NCBI GenBank assembly: GCA_026874595.1
Contig: CM049306.1
Coordinates: 103,245,142-103,309,141 of the forward strand
From: Sipunculus nudus
Taxonomy: Eukaryota > Annelida > Sipuncula > Golfingiida > Sipunculidae
Direction: 5' to 3'
DNA length: 64,000 nucleotides
This document shows positions 42,401 through 57,400 of the stretch, piece by piece. The stretch's first letter is position 1. The number at the start of each line of letters is the position of its first letter. The notes beneath the pieces are model-generated. The model was not told the DNA's origin, ran no database searches, and saw only the letters and a program-made list of their open reading frames with translations. The translations under genes and the position numbers were made by a program.

Positions 42401-45400
42401 ATGACCAGCAGTATTGTAGTTAATGAGATATTGAAGTTTTTGTATGAAATTTTTTTGCTATTCTGGGGGGGGGGGGTATTTGGGGCCCCATAGCTCAAAG
42501 GATATGGGTAACAGAGACCTAATTTCTGGTTTCCATGGAGATTTTTTATAGGTCTCTCACTGTGAAAAGAATGAAGATTCTTGGTCCAGTCTGTACGATT
42601 TGTGCCCTGTTAACAGATGTTCACATTCTTAAAGGTCTAAAAAATAGAGAAAACTATTCATAAAAAATCGAAAAATACAGGTGGCGCCACCAGTCTGCAA
42701 AAACTGTTGAAACATCTCACGATCAATATGTATGCCATCATGACCATCGGTGATGTAGTTAATGAGATATTGAAGTTTTTGTATGAAATTTTTGACTATT
42801 CTTTGGGGTACTTTGGGGCCCCATAGCTCATAGGATATGGGTAACAGAGACCTAATTTCAGGTTTCCATGGAGACTTTTCATAGGTCTCTCTGTGTCAAG
42901 AATGAAGATTCTAGGTCCAGGCGTTACGATTTGTGCCCTGTTAACAGATGTTCACATTTTTTAAGGTCTCAAAAAGAGAAAAAAATTCGTAAAAAATCGA
43001 AAAATACAGGTGGCGCCACCAGTCTGCATGAACTGATGAAACATCTCATGATCAATATGTATGCCAAAAATCATGACCATCAGTGATGTAGTTAATGAGA
43101 TATTGAAGTTTTAGTATGAAATTTTTATGCTATTCTGGGGGGGGGGGGGGGTACTTTAGGGCCCCATAGCTCAAAGGATATGGGTAACAGAGACCTAATT
43201 TCTGGTTTCCTTGGAGACTTTTTATAGGTCTCTCACTGTGTAAAGAATGAAGATTCTAGGTCCAGTCTATACGATTTGTGCCCTGTTAACAGATGTTCAC
43301 ATTCTTAAAGGTCTAAAATATAGAGAAAACTATTCGTAAAAAATCGAAAAATACAGGTGGCACCACCAGTCTGCAGAAACTGTTGAAACATCTCATGATC
43401 AATATGTATGCAAAAAATCATGACCATCAGTGATGTAGTTAATGAGATATTGAAGTTTTTGTGTGAAATTTTTGACTATTCTGGGGGGGTACTTTGGGGC
43501 CCCATAGCTCATAGGATATGGGTAACAGAGACCTAATTTCAGGTTTCCATGGAGACTTTTCATGGGTCTTCCTGTGTGTCAAGAATGAAGATTCTAGGTC
43601 CAGTCGTTACGATTTGTGCCCTGTTAACAGATGTTCACATTTTTTAAGGTCTCAAAAATAGAGAAAAAAATTCGTTAAAAATCAAAAAATACAGGTGGCG
43701 CCACCAGTCTGCAGGAACTGTTGGACCATCTCATAATTAAAATGTATGCCAAAAATCATGACCAGCAGTGATGTAGTTAATGAGATATTGAAGTTTTTGT
43801 ATGAAATTTTTGACTATTCTGGGGGGTACTTTGGGGCCCCATAGCTCGAAGGATATGCGTAACAGAGACCTAATTTCTGGTTTCCAAGGAGATTTTTTAT
43901 CAACCTCTCAGAATGTCAAGTTACAAGATTCTAGGTCCAGCGGTTACGATTTGTGCCTAGTTAACGGACAGACGGACAGACCGACAGACCGACAGACGGA
44001 AGACGGACAAAGAGTGATCGCTATAGCTCAGCATGACTGAAAGTCAGCTGAGCTAAAAATCATGACCATCAGTGATGTAGTTAATGAGATATTGAAGTTT
44101 TTGTATGAAATTTTTCACCATTCTGGGGGGTACTTTGGGGCCCCATAGCTCAAAGGATTTGGGTAACAGAGACCTTATTTCTGGTTTCCATGGAGACTTT
44201 TTATAGGTCACTCACTGTGTCAAGAATGAAGATTCTAGGTCCAGTCTTTACGATTTGTGCCGTGTTAACAGTTGTTCACATTTTTAAAGGTCTCAAAAAT
44301 AGAGAAAAAAATTCGTAAAAAATCTAAAAATACAGGTGGCTCCACCAGTCTGCAGGAACTGATGGAACATCTCATGATAAATATGTATGCCAAAAATCAT
44401 AACCATCAGTGATGTAGTTAATGAGATATTAGTTTTTGTATGAAATTTTTTACTATTCTGGGGGGTACTTTGGGGCCAATTAGCTCGAAGGATATGGGTA
44501 ACAGAGACCTAATTTCTTGTTTCCAAGGAGATTTTTCATTGACCTCTCAGAATGTAAAGTTACAAGATTCTAAGTCCAGCGGTTACGATTTGTGCCAGGT
44601 TAACGGACAGATGGACAGACAGACGGACGGACAGACAGACGGACAGATGGACGACGGACAAAGAGTGATCGCTATAGCTCAGCATGACTGAAAGTCAGCT
44701 GAGCTAAAAATTTAACAGCCAATTAAGAATTAATGGCAAACAATTTGAGGCACATAATTTTGACAGTATAACATGAAGGTATAGTCTTTACCTTCTCAAA
44801 TGAACCAAACACCCGCAGCTCCTCACAGGCGAGTGTCAAGAACAGCGGCATGTTGGCTTCTCTCTTACCCAGCAGCAGCTTCAACTGAAGGTCAAATCAA
44901 GCAGAAAATATACAGGACTATTTTATTTTACAATGTCTTAAAAACTGCACGAAACATTCATCTTTATGTTTACTGAAGAAAAAGTTACATATTACTTTCT
45001 TTCAATTTATTCTTGTAAGTGACAAACAGATGACTTCACTATATGTAAAATGCACTTATTATTTCTCCAGTAGTTTTGATTAACAATTTTATTAATTAAA
45101 ATTTAATACTGCAAAAGATCAAATATAGGTAACCATAATCATGGTGACATTTCCATTCAAGTCTAAAGTACTGGTGTTCATGTACTTTAGATGACAACTT
45201 GATCAATAATTATTTAAAGAGACATTAGCAAAGTCCACATTTAAAAAAATGTAATGTAGTATACTACCTGGTTGTTGAATGGGGACTCGTCAAGCTGTTT
45301 ACGATGAGCAGACAGCCTCTTTCGTACAATGGTGGCTTTATCTAGCAGGTCAAGACCTGCTACCTGAGCCATTTCTGGTTTCCGTCTCTTCAGAGCTTGG

Positions 45401-48400
45401 AACACATCTGTGTCTTCTTGTACACTGACCACAACTATACTATTCTGAAACAAAACAAGACAATACTGATTTTTGACAGCACATTGTAATTAAAACTTTT
45501 TTCTTCTGCCTTGACAAAAATATGTCATGTTGAGTAACAGTTATCATTATTTGATCATCTAATGTTTGGCCTGGATTATCACTATTTGACCATTAGATGT
45601 TGGGCCAAATAAATAAATAAATTTTAAAGTAACAAGGCCTACAGGCCTAATGCCAACCTGTGCATTGGGAAATACACCAGGTATAATGCTTCAATGCTGG
45701 ACCATTACTTTTCTTGTATATGAACAATGCAAGTACTAAACATTTTGAATAAGAAACAATTACACAAACATGACTGCTGAAATTCTGGCATGGGTGCACA
45801 CAACACAAAAACGATTGTAGCTGGCACCACCAGTCTTGTATACAATGAAGCTATCAGATATATACACATATGCCAATTATCAGACTGATATATCAAACCC
45901 CTTCTGAGAAATAAGCAGGGACACACATTGTGCAAAAATTATTTTAGGTGGCACCACCAGTCTTATATACGACAAAGCTATTCGATATGTATAAATATGC
46001 CCATTTCAGGCTGATATATCAAATTCCTCTGTAGAAATAAGCAGGCACATACACTGTGCAAAAGTCAATGTAGGTGGCACCACCTGTCTTGTAAATGAGA
46101 ATACCATCAAAGACGCATAGCCAGGTCAAAATATCAGTCCAATACATCAAACTTCCCCAGAGATTGATGCACTGGGCTGACAAGGCTAAGGTGAGTAAGG
46201 CAGTTGCCCCCGAGTGACCTGTGACAAATTGCTGCCTCAAGCTACTGCAATGAGTGAACTCTTGACCTGCACCTGGCTAGACTGAGTGAACTTTTGACCT
46301 GTACCTGGCTGCACTGAGTGAACTCTTGACCTATTGCAATATCTGACACAGTTGGCAGTCTGCCAAAGCTATAAATAGATTCAGGCTGAACTTTGGTGCC
46401 AAATATGATGCAGTGAGCAGTCTGCTAAAGCTATAAATAGAATGCAGCTACTGCACTGAGTGAACTCTTGAACTCTACCCAGCTGCATTCTTCCAATCCT
46501 GACACTGTGCCAAAACTATTTATAGAGCTGACATCATCTTGGCTAATGGCCAACATCAAGGCACTGGCAATCTGCAAATGGTAAACCAAGTGCTGCCATC
46601 TGAACACAAAAGTGGTCCCTACTTGAAATAACTTTGAAATTTATTTTCCCAATACAAAATGCTTTTCAGCTGACTTTTTATAAAAAAGAAATCAGGAATA
46701 TATGTAAAATTATTACAGATGCATACTGAATGCAAAATTAAAATACAGATATATCTCACTGATGGCAAATTCTTGAATTAAGTTGAGTAGGGATACCAAT
46801 TATTTATCATCCACGTACAGTTGTCTTTATATAGCCACAGAGAGCTGAATATCCATGATTGTAACATAGCCTGGTATGATAAATAACTTAAATCATAAAA
46901 GTAATTTTTTTTAAAAGCTTTTAAAAAACTTTCTTGTCAATATTAACCAAAGATAACCTGAAATCTAAATGTCTAGTGGCATGATTTAATAGATGCTGAT
47001 AAACTGGTGCCAGGCTAGATGCCAGGCATCACACAGCTAATATATATGGTAATATGACTCAATTCAATCTCCATAATTTAGCCAAAAATCATTCATGTTG
47101 AACCATTAATGACAATTATTATAAGAATTATTGTAGGAATTATTCTTGTAAAATATTTAACAAACTGGCTTCGGTGGCATCAGTGAAAAATTGTTTCGCA
47201 GGTTTATAACTCATATAGGATGATACAGCAAACTGGCTAAGTTCAGCTTCCTGTAACTCAGCCAAAAAGCACTGGACCAAAACCATTTGAACAAACTTCA
47301 ATTATCAACATCTGAGGATAATTAATGTGTGAGATTAAAGATTTTGGCCCAGTGGTTTTTGAGAAGAAGATCTTTGTAGCCACTGAGCTAAAATGGGCTG
47401 TTATGGCATATGACTAAATTCAGCTTCCCATAACTTGGGCTGTTATGGCATATGACTAAATTCAGCTTCCCATAACTTAGCCAAAAGTCACTGAAAAGAG
47501 ACCATTTGAACAAACTTCGGAAAGCACTACCCTAGGATTATTTCTGTGCGATATTAAACATTTTGGCCACATGGTTTCAGAGAAGAAGTTTTTTGTAGCC
47601 CTCAGTGTGATACAGGCACTGATGACCCTGTACAAAAAAGGCCAATGCAGGTGGCGCCACCAATATCTCAATTTCAGATATGACCTATGTGACAAACTTT
47701 GGCATAAAATTTGGTGATGATAGCTACAGCCGTTTCTGAGATTTAAATTTTAATATGCTTTTTTGCACAGTTAACAAAGTTCAACCTCCTGTATCTTGGC
47801 CAAAAATCTCCGAACTGGAACCATTCGAACAAACTTGAGAAAGATTGTTCCAGGGATCATTTCTGTGAAATATTGGACAATTTGGTTGGACAGTTTCGGA
47901 GAAGAAGATTTTTAAAGCTTTTTCCCTATAAAATCTAAGAAAAAGCAGTTAGAAAAAAATAAACAAAATCCAATATAGTTTTTTGGATGACTGATTATTT
48001 GCAAAAAATTTGGTGATGCTAGCTCCTGCCATTTTTGAGATAGCTATGGTTAATGTACAGACGACGCAAGACAGACGTCGCACGACGGACGACGCCGCAC
48101 CATCGCATAAGCTCACAGGTTCGCTAAAAACGTTATCTTTAATTCATTTTTAATGTTTACCTGAGGCAAATCTGTGGGAAGCCAGTCCATCTGACGAGCC
48201 TGATGGATGTCAGTCAAAAGGTCAAGGCCATCGAGGAACAGCACAAGAGGGCTGCTGCAGACCTTTGACCCATCTTTCAGCATCTCTCCAAACTTCACAG
48301 ACAAGTTCCTGAAAAAGACAATAGGTGGCAGAACTAGTACCATTTATCTCAGTGAATGCTTGCAGGTACAAATTTTGATAAGAAGAGGCAAACCTGCTGA

Positions 48401-51400
48401 ACCAAAGAGTGGTTTCAAAATTTCTGAAAGATCAGGGTTTGATACAGGCTTGGAAATACGAGATTAAGGTACTCTGAGGACAGTTTGAAGAAGAAAATTT
48501 ATCCATGGAGAGAACTGGTGGCAATTAGATCCATATCTACAAAGTAAAAGCTTGAAGAACATTCTATGGATGACCATGCCTTCATCTGCAAATTATAGGA
48601 TTTCTGTATCTAAACAAGACAAATAGGAGCAGACCACTGGTCAAAGAGTACTTCATTCTTGATTGAACTGTCGAGTGGCTGGGAAATGGAAAGCAATAAA
48701 GGTCACATGACACCTTAGCCAGCATTAAACTTTGTGGTTGGAACTTTTGTAAATTACCCTGAGTAAAAATAATGTAGGGACCTTAGCAGGTAGGCTAGTG
48801 AGCAGGTGTTTAATAAAAGATATTACGTCCTGCTGTCTCTTCCTGTATTTGAAGATAACCCCATGATAGGTCTATATATTAGTTAATTATTTCCAGAATT
48901 CACATAATCTTGAGAATAAGTGAGTAACACGAAATATCCTATCAGAGAAATTCCAAATGATGCTAACCGGACAATCAGCATTTGTTTCTGACAGTCCATC
49001 TGTTCACTGAATGAGTATACAAAATTCAGGTTTCTTACTTGAAGTCCTGAGGTACCTCTGTCTGCAGATTGAAGCGTCTGTTCATCTCGTGGCAAAGCCT
49101 TCGCAGCATCACGACAATGTTAGTAGAACCAGGTGCTGCCCCCAGGAAGTGTGTAAGTACTGTCAGGCCGCTGTCACAGTGCTTAGATTCGACATACTGA
49201 TGAACTAAGGAGGCCTGAAGATACCACAAAACAGAAGACAAAGATCTGTATTAGAGTATCAAGAGTCTGCTGCAACAACATTATCTTAGATTTAAGTCTA
49301 TGGGTCTACTGAAAAAAAAAAAATTTACAATTGTGATGATCTTATAGTTTCCATATTAACTCACGTATGACCCTTGACTTAAATCAAAAATATAACTTAA
49401 GTCACGTTATTAATCTAAGTTTCAAATATAAAATGGCAAATATTCCAAAACAAGCATATGAATTGAAATAATCTACATTGATCTAAATTTAGCAAAGGTA
49501 CATTTACACATACATGCATTAAATACTGACATCATTTGGAGGAGATTGTTTCCATAAAATGACTTAACTTAGTAAAATTTTTCTTTATATGAGTGTTAGT
49601 AACCATGGTAACCATCACAAGCTAGTGGTATTTAAGCTTTATCCTTGCATTATATCCAAAATAATTTCATGTATGGCTGAAACCCCATGTGTTCATGCCA
49701 CCATGTGCATGTATATTTTTTGTGGTCTGAAACTTCCTAGATAAAGCCTGCCAGAAATAAAATGCTTCATAGTAGGCCTCAAGATTTAGTGTTAAACCAT
49801 AATAATATTCAAATTAATACTAGGCTGATTTATAATGAATATGGATAAACACTTTAAGTTTTAAACTTTAGAAGTTTGTTCAACATCATCACTGTGTATT
49901 TTTTTTTAAGCTGCACATAATTTTGATTCTCTGTTTAATTTATGATTCAGGTATTGCTTCACAACTAGTCACAACAACTAAATAAAGTAAACATGCGCCT
50001 ATTGCTTGCTTAAACTGAGGATGGTACTAATTATAATGACAAGGAAATAGTGTTGAAATAAATTAAACCCTGTACTACCCAGAAGACATCTCGAGCATTC
50101 TCTTGAGGAGCACCAAAGGCTCCCTCAAGTCTGCTCGAGTTAAAACATATTGCATATTCATTTTCTGTTCTGTTGAGTCCCCTTGACCTAAAGTTAACCC
50201 TCTCTGTGAAAACTGTAAAAAATTGTGGAAATTTAAACAAAGGCTCACCAAGATATTACCAGTAAAGGAAATGTAAAGAGTGTCAGAAACTGCCATTAAC
50301 TCTACAATAAAACTACATAGGAAAGGAGAATATGTACAATAAAATACTGTCATTTTCACAAAACCCTAAGTGTCATACAGCTTTACCCATGGCAGCCTGT
50401 GTGTACATCAATAACCTGTACATTAATCAGTGATAAGTTGAATCCATTCTCTCTGAGTCCGAGTGCAAGCCCTAGTCTAGGCCACACAAGCCCAAGTCCA
50501 AGTCCTTGAGATTCCAGTCCAAGTCTGATAAACTTTGAGTCCAAGTCTTTTTTAACATGAGTCAAAGATGAGAGTACAAAATGTCTCAATTTTTATAATG
50601 CACTTTAAAATGCGAATTAGAGATAAGCATATGTATTTTCATTATGTCAGTTTACACATGCTTTAAATTTTAATATTACATTTCAATTAACTCCCAATGC
50701 TGATACTGAGTGTTATAAAATCTTAATTTTTCTTAATCATCTGTCATAAGTTCACAGTGATGTAGTCGAATCCAAACTCTCTGAGTCCGAGTACAAGCCC
50801 TAGTCCAGGCCACACGAGCCAAAGTCCAAGTCCTTGAGGTTCCATTCCAAGTCTGATTAAACTTTGAGTCCAAGTCTTTTTTAACATGAGTCAAAGTTAA
50901 GAGTCCAAAATCTCAATTTTTTTTTAATCATCTGTCATAAGTTCACAAATATGTCATACTGGTTTTCCAGTTGAAATGTCAGTCCTTACGCGCTGGAGTT
51001 GCTAATTGACTGGAGACGGACTCAGTCTGATTTCTTGAGTCCTTCCTAAGAGTCCGAGTACAAGTATGAGAACCTAACAGTGTGAGTCCAAGACTAAGTC
51101 CCTGAAAAAGTGGTCTGAAGTCCAGACTTGAGTCTGGGTCAAGAATCGACTCATACATCACTGACATTGATACATGTTTAAATCACCTGAAACACCTGTT
51201 ATCTAAGCTGACTCACCATGAATGACGTTTTGCCACTGCCAGGTTTCCCGTGGAACACCACCAGCCCATGTCCCATCACACGCAGCTTGTCAATGGCCTG
51301 CTGGAGCAGGTTCTTACGACCAACAAACAGCTCCCGCTGTGCTTCCATGAACGCTTTGTGCTGGTTTGTTTCATGGCTCAGCTCATCCAGCTCTGCATCC

Positions 51401-54400
51401 TGGGGCACAAGGTGCGGAACAAATACAGATAGAGTACATAAATCAGAGAAGTAGGCTAAATGGAAAGAGCTAGATGACAAGGTGTCAAAGCCTATAAATG
51501 TAGACAAACTATCTTTATTTTCATTCTGGATATAAGATATGAGATCTAATTTTCAACTTCTTCGCACTTTTATAAAGCAACTGACCTTTGCATGTTCAGA
51601 TAAGATTGCCAAAAAGAGACTGAAATCAAAGAAAACTTTCCCGCCATATCCTAGTCATTCCTTTATATCTGAAGAGACTGAGCTGAGGATGAGCATGTAA
51701 AGTGTTTGCAGCTAGTATACAAATCATGTAACTCTTTCAAATGAATGTGAAAATATGTAACTAATTCAACCTAAGACCCAAGTTTTCTTTGGCAATCACT
51801 AGGGGGGTGTGGCTCTAGATCAAAGCCATGAAAAAGAATTTGTGTAGACTGCACAGAATTATGGTTCTGGGTGAAAAAAATTTTAGTTTAACACACCTCC
51901 TCAGGCCAGTACTTTTGGATAGCTGTCCACACATTGTTCAACACCCTGGATCCAAAATCCTCAAGTCCTGCCACCAGGGGTCTCCCCGCATTCACACCAC
52001 CCCACCGGCATGGGTATCTGTACACAAAATCAAGCAAAATATGATACATTCATCAGCCTAGGAATAATTTAATGATATATAAAAAATAAACCAATTAAAT
52101 CTGTTTTTATCAAAATACAAGCCCATTTTTTTCAATGCTCTTACCCTTGACATAAAATTACTGATTAATGGTGAATATGACTCATGCTACCGGTAGGTAA
52201 TTTAAACCTATCACTTTTGTTTATGGAATTCTGTAGTTACAGCTTGATCATCAGGACAGAATGTTTTCTCTGACTTTGACAATCTGCAGAGTAACAATGT
52301 TAGGCGGCTCCATGAGTAATGCTTTCAGTATTGAAATTTAAACAGATGGTCATTTTAGGCTGGAGTGGTCTTTAATGTTAGCCAAACAAAGCAGGTTCAA
52401 TGAAATGTACATACCTGTCAAATACCTCACAGCCACTGGTTTTTATCCTCTGCTTCAGCTTCTGCATCCTCTCAAATGCTGTACCAGACTCTGATACAAA
52501 GTCTTTCTTAAAGGTCTTAGGGATATCACTGTGAGTACAGGAATAAAGAACACTTCAGCAACAGTGTGTTCTCATTCAGAAATCAATGGTGGTTAATATA
52601 CATCACCACAAATGAATGAACATCTTAAAACACAACCCCAATATGTTTTGATGTTGTTGACTTGGAAATATATATATACACAACTACCATCAGTCACCAT
52701 GCTGTATGCTGACTAAGTCAGAAGTTCCATCAAGCAACAATTTGGATGTGATGTCACCAGTGTGATGTAACAGAATGTGACATTATATATCACAGTTGGC
52801 AAAATGTTAGCATTATGATGGAAAAGAAGCAATAATAATAATAATAAAAATAATAATAATAACAAAATCCTTAACCAAGCAATATCTGATCACTTATGAA
52901 GGTCAAATTACCAGTATCATCAGGGTCTAGTGTGCATCTACTTAATAATTTTAATTTTATTATGCATAGATATCAATATAAATATACACTCTAAAGTATC
53001 CTTAACATTTTATTAATTCATTTTCAGAACAAAAATATTTGCTGTGGAGCACTTTGTCCTGACCTTGAGAAAGCATTGTCCCTGAGGTAGAAGAAACATT
53101 TTCCCTGAGCTGACTTGGGGTCAGCTAGTGCAGCAGCTTGGATCTCGAGCTCTGTAACAGAGGCACCTGGTGGGTACTGTCTCACCCAGTCAAACTCCTC
53201 AGTGTCGGGAACTATATATTTGTCCGGCATCCAGCCGTAACGCTCTCCCAGGATACCCAGGAACAACTGACTCTTTGCTACTTCAGAGAGACACAGCTCT
53301 AGAGTCCTGAAAGACAGATACACAGAAACATGTCATAGTAAAGTTATATTATAAAGAATGCATTTTATTCAAACAAAGTAGAAACTATATTTTTAACTAC
53401 TTATAAATGTATAAAAAAAAATTTTTTTTTCTGTAATATTTTAGTGGAAAAATTTCCAGATTCTTTTCAAGTATTCATAATCAATGGAATTGATATATAT
53501 CAATATAACAAATATATCTCACAATTTATAAATTGTGAGGGTAGGTATTGGTCCTTGAATATGTAATACTTTTTTTCTCCATGTTTCTCAAGAAATCAGA
53601 GAGAATCACTTTCAGACAGAGCAATCTTTCCATTACTAACATAATAAATACCAAGGAAATAAGTGAAAAGTTAATAAGCTTGACAGCACCACATGACTTA
53701 AATCATGACTTTAACACCATAGCTATTGATGTTAAGAGGATGAAACAGAACTCACTGGTTACTCCTTGTGTCCTCCTCTGTCACTCCCCACCGCAGATCA
53801 ACCTCATACAGATTGATCAGCTGTTTACGTGCCATGGCCCGCAGCTCAGGGAAAACAAAGCGGGTCAACAGATCACGTTCTCCGTGCATGTCACGGAATG
53901 TTGATGAGATGAACACTCTTACCGTTCTCCACCTTAAAAATAAATTTATTCTAATAAGACACAATTTTAACAATACTCTACTCCACTTACACTGTCTAAT
54001 TGCTATTTGCTAAATTTCCTTCAAATCCATTTAGTTAGGAAACCAAAAACAGAAATGAGAGTAGAGAGATGTGTCATTTTCTGATGTATAGTCAGCTTAA
54101 ATGTAAAGAATGTTTTCTATGCAGCCTGTTATCTTTATGAATACACCACTATGTCTCTCATGGCTTCCTTTAAGCCATTTTGTGAACTGCTATGATCACA
54201 TGCACAATACCCCTTCAATGCCATTCTTTGTGGCTTGTGCTGTACATGTAAATGAAAGCACTCACTTTTCTCATATTCTGTTTTCATACTTTTGAAGGAA
54301 CTTGTGAGGGGATATTTTTATTCCACTAAATTACACATTTCTAGTAATTCCTTTGGAACCAAAACCTCACCTTGTAACAATGACAATACCTCAGAATGAA

Positions 54401-57400
54401 CTAAAATGCACAAGATGATAAGATGGTAAACGGCTGGCATCATAAAAGCACAATCTTATACACAGGACCAGAGACACTAATGCATTGGCTGCCATGTTGT
54501 GTAAGTTAAGTCAGAGGCGTGACAGAGCTGAATGGGGAGTATGAAGACTCACTTTTGAGTTTTATCAAGCACAGACAGACTTCTTGGTATGACCTTGAAA
54601 TGACCTTGGTTCTCCCTCTCTGATGCCAGACCAGGCACAGGTTTGAGTTTGTATGCGGTGTCAATGTTCTCCACATGAGTCAGCTGACCTCCACTGCCTC
54701 TCTCAGCGATAAATCTGACAAAATAACACCAGAGTCATGAACATACGTAATTGTACTTCCAAACCATTCAACACAGAAGGTCATATGGCTGCATATGCTT
54801 CATATATTGTTCATCTCAACATCAGTTAATTAAAAGTTTTCTTTATTTTGTTAGTTTAGGCTGTGGCCTGCATATGGCGCTCTTATTCTATTAATAGTGA
54901 AGATGGCACATGCTGAAAATATTATCATATTGAAGTTTTTACTATCTGACATCATCATGTGGAATGTATACAAGTAAAAGCAGTGATTAAACCTATCAAG
55001 TCTTTATAATATATTACAGATAATAATATTACAGAGGAATATCAGAAGCTTTGGTGACTCACTTTTCAGTATGCAACTCTTTCATTTATTCTATGGCACC
55101 TCAACTTCAAACCTAATCCAATTATTTTCCAAAATCCAATACAAGAGTGATATGGTTGACCTACAGAGTTAATAATTAACCTGTTGTTGTTGTTTAATGG
55201 TTGTTTGATAATTTCTCCTCACCTTAGGATCTGGTCACTGTATCCAGCGATGAAGATATCATTTTCATGCACATGTTGTTCATTTTTGCTGAATCTGTAA
55301 AAACAAATTGGAAGGTGAAGGGAGATTAAATATAAGCTACGTGGAAAAACAAAACTGGGTTAAAATTAAGAGTTGGTAACATGAGAAAGGGTCCAGGATG
55401 ACTGAACCTGGGGACAAGGAACAGTGTGAAAAAAAGAATTCTGTACATTCATTTTACACTCCTGTTGCAACTGTTTTGCACTGTAGTCATTCTATATTTC
55501 CTTTGCTTTAACCACTGCTACGCATAGCACGGTTCTCTTGGTTTCACCAGCAGGGCTGGCACAGGACAAATAATTGTAATCAGACCAATGAGAGCATGGT
55601 ATCGCATTGTGCATAAAACTCTAGGTTTTAAACCTGCGACACCAACTCTCATTGGTCTGATTCTTGGCCCTGTGCCAGCTCTGGTGTTGAGACAAAAAAA
55701 AAACATGTTAAACAAAGCAGCGGTTAAAGTGAAGGAGATTTTGAATGACTGCAATGTATAACTGCTGCATAAGGAATTTAATTCATTATATCAATATTAA
55801 AACTTTGGTACATTGTATCAAAACTTAAAATATTTACCCTGCAGTTGAGCTGCCTCCAAGATCAATGTTCACAAATAGCAAGTTAGCATTGACCAGACGT
55901 CTGTACTTCTGTAAGAATCCTGTTAGCATGGGGTCCCTGGAATCTCCGTCAGACAGGATAACCAAGTTATCAATCTAAAACAAGGCCAGGTGAAAAATTG
56001 TCATATCTGAATTCCAATTAATTTTAACAGTAGAATTTAATAGGTAATAAATGAATCAGCACAAGGTGTATGTGGACAATCTTTCTGGCAATACAAAAAG
56101 AAAGCATTAGAGAACAATCCTCAAACAATAAAGGAAGGACACACATTTTTTTTCAAACATAGGGATTTATACAAATGTTTCTTATCAGTAGAAAATAGGA
56201 AAATTCTGCAGCCTGGGAGCTATAGAAATACCATACAGCTCTGGCACTTAGAGCATTAAAAAATAAATAAATTCATACAGACTAGTTAAAGCAGTGATCA
56301 TACTTACCTGAGTTCTGTCAATTAACAGAGACTCAAAGTATTTCTCAGGAAGTTTGGTTTGGTCCGGAACACCTCGATTCTGAAAAGAAGAAAGAACAAA
56401 AATCTATCATCAGAAGAAATCTGGCTGCTGCTGCTGCTGCTGAAAGTGAGCTGCCAGATTGAGGATGAAGAATACATGCCTGATGCAGGATCTTTTGAGC
56501 CTCAGTCATTATAAATTGGAAGTGTTACTATTCTTTTAAGAAAATTGACCTTTAGAGTAGGAATGTTAAATTAACTAAAATCAAATCAGGTATTCAGCAT
56601 AGCAGATCTGCTGCTTATTAATTTATACATCTCACCATAGCTCTCAAAACTAGATGTGTCGGAACGACACAAATGCCCCCGCCTTGGGCAAATTAGAAAC
56701 ATTTGTAAAATTTTGAAAATTTTTTTAAGTTCAGGAGGTGTCGTATGGTCAAAAGTAGGTCAACAAGGGCAAAATGCAAACTCGATCTGTAACGGGTCAT
56801 TATCAAGCAACACACCAAAAATCATGCCAGTATATGCAGGCATTGTGAAAAAAAGTCCATACATGTGCATTTTCCATAAAAATTTCTGTCTTTCATGAAA
56901 TTTTCTATGTTTAGGAGCTGTAAAACAATCAAAAGTAGGTCAACCGGGATGAAACGCGAACTCGATCTGTAACTGTCATTATCTGCCCACACATAAAAAA
57001 TCAGGGTGGTATCTGCAGGCATTGAGGAAAAAAAGTAAGTACATATGCATTTGTTATGAAAATTTATATTTTTCATGAAACTTTCTATGTTCAGGAGCAG
57101 TCAAATGGTCAAAAGTAGGTCAACTGAGAGAAAACAAGAACTCGATCTGTAACTGGTCATTATCTGCCTACACACCAAAAACAGGCCCGTATCTGCAGGC
57201 ACTGTGAAAAAAAGTCCATACATATGCACTTTTTTATGAAATTTTCTTTGTTAGAGCACCGTCAAACGGTCAAAAATAGGTCAACTGGGACAAAACGTGA
57301 ACTTGATCTGTAACTGGTCATTATCTGCCGACACACCAAAAATCAGGCCAATATCTGCAGGTATTGTGAAGAAAAGTCTGTACAAGTGTATTTGTCATGA

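Noticed and set aside
44010-44055. tRNA-like A box (TATAGCTCAGCATG) at pearl right ends, suggesting a SINE
   Set aside because: No B box or cloverleaf follows; the sequence is better explained as a terminal hairpin.
41818-44691. The same open frames in family A copy 2
   Set aside because: Same reason: repeat units, not genes.
51217-51399. A separate NLR-type immune receptor gene, suggested by the NACHT P-loop
   Set aside because: The exon is in frame with DUF4062 and TROVE exons before it and WD40 exons after it, which is TEP1.
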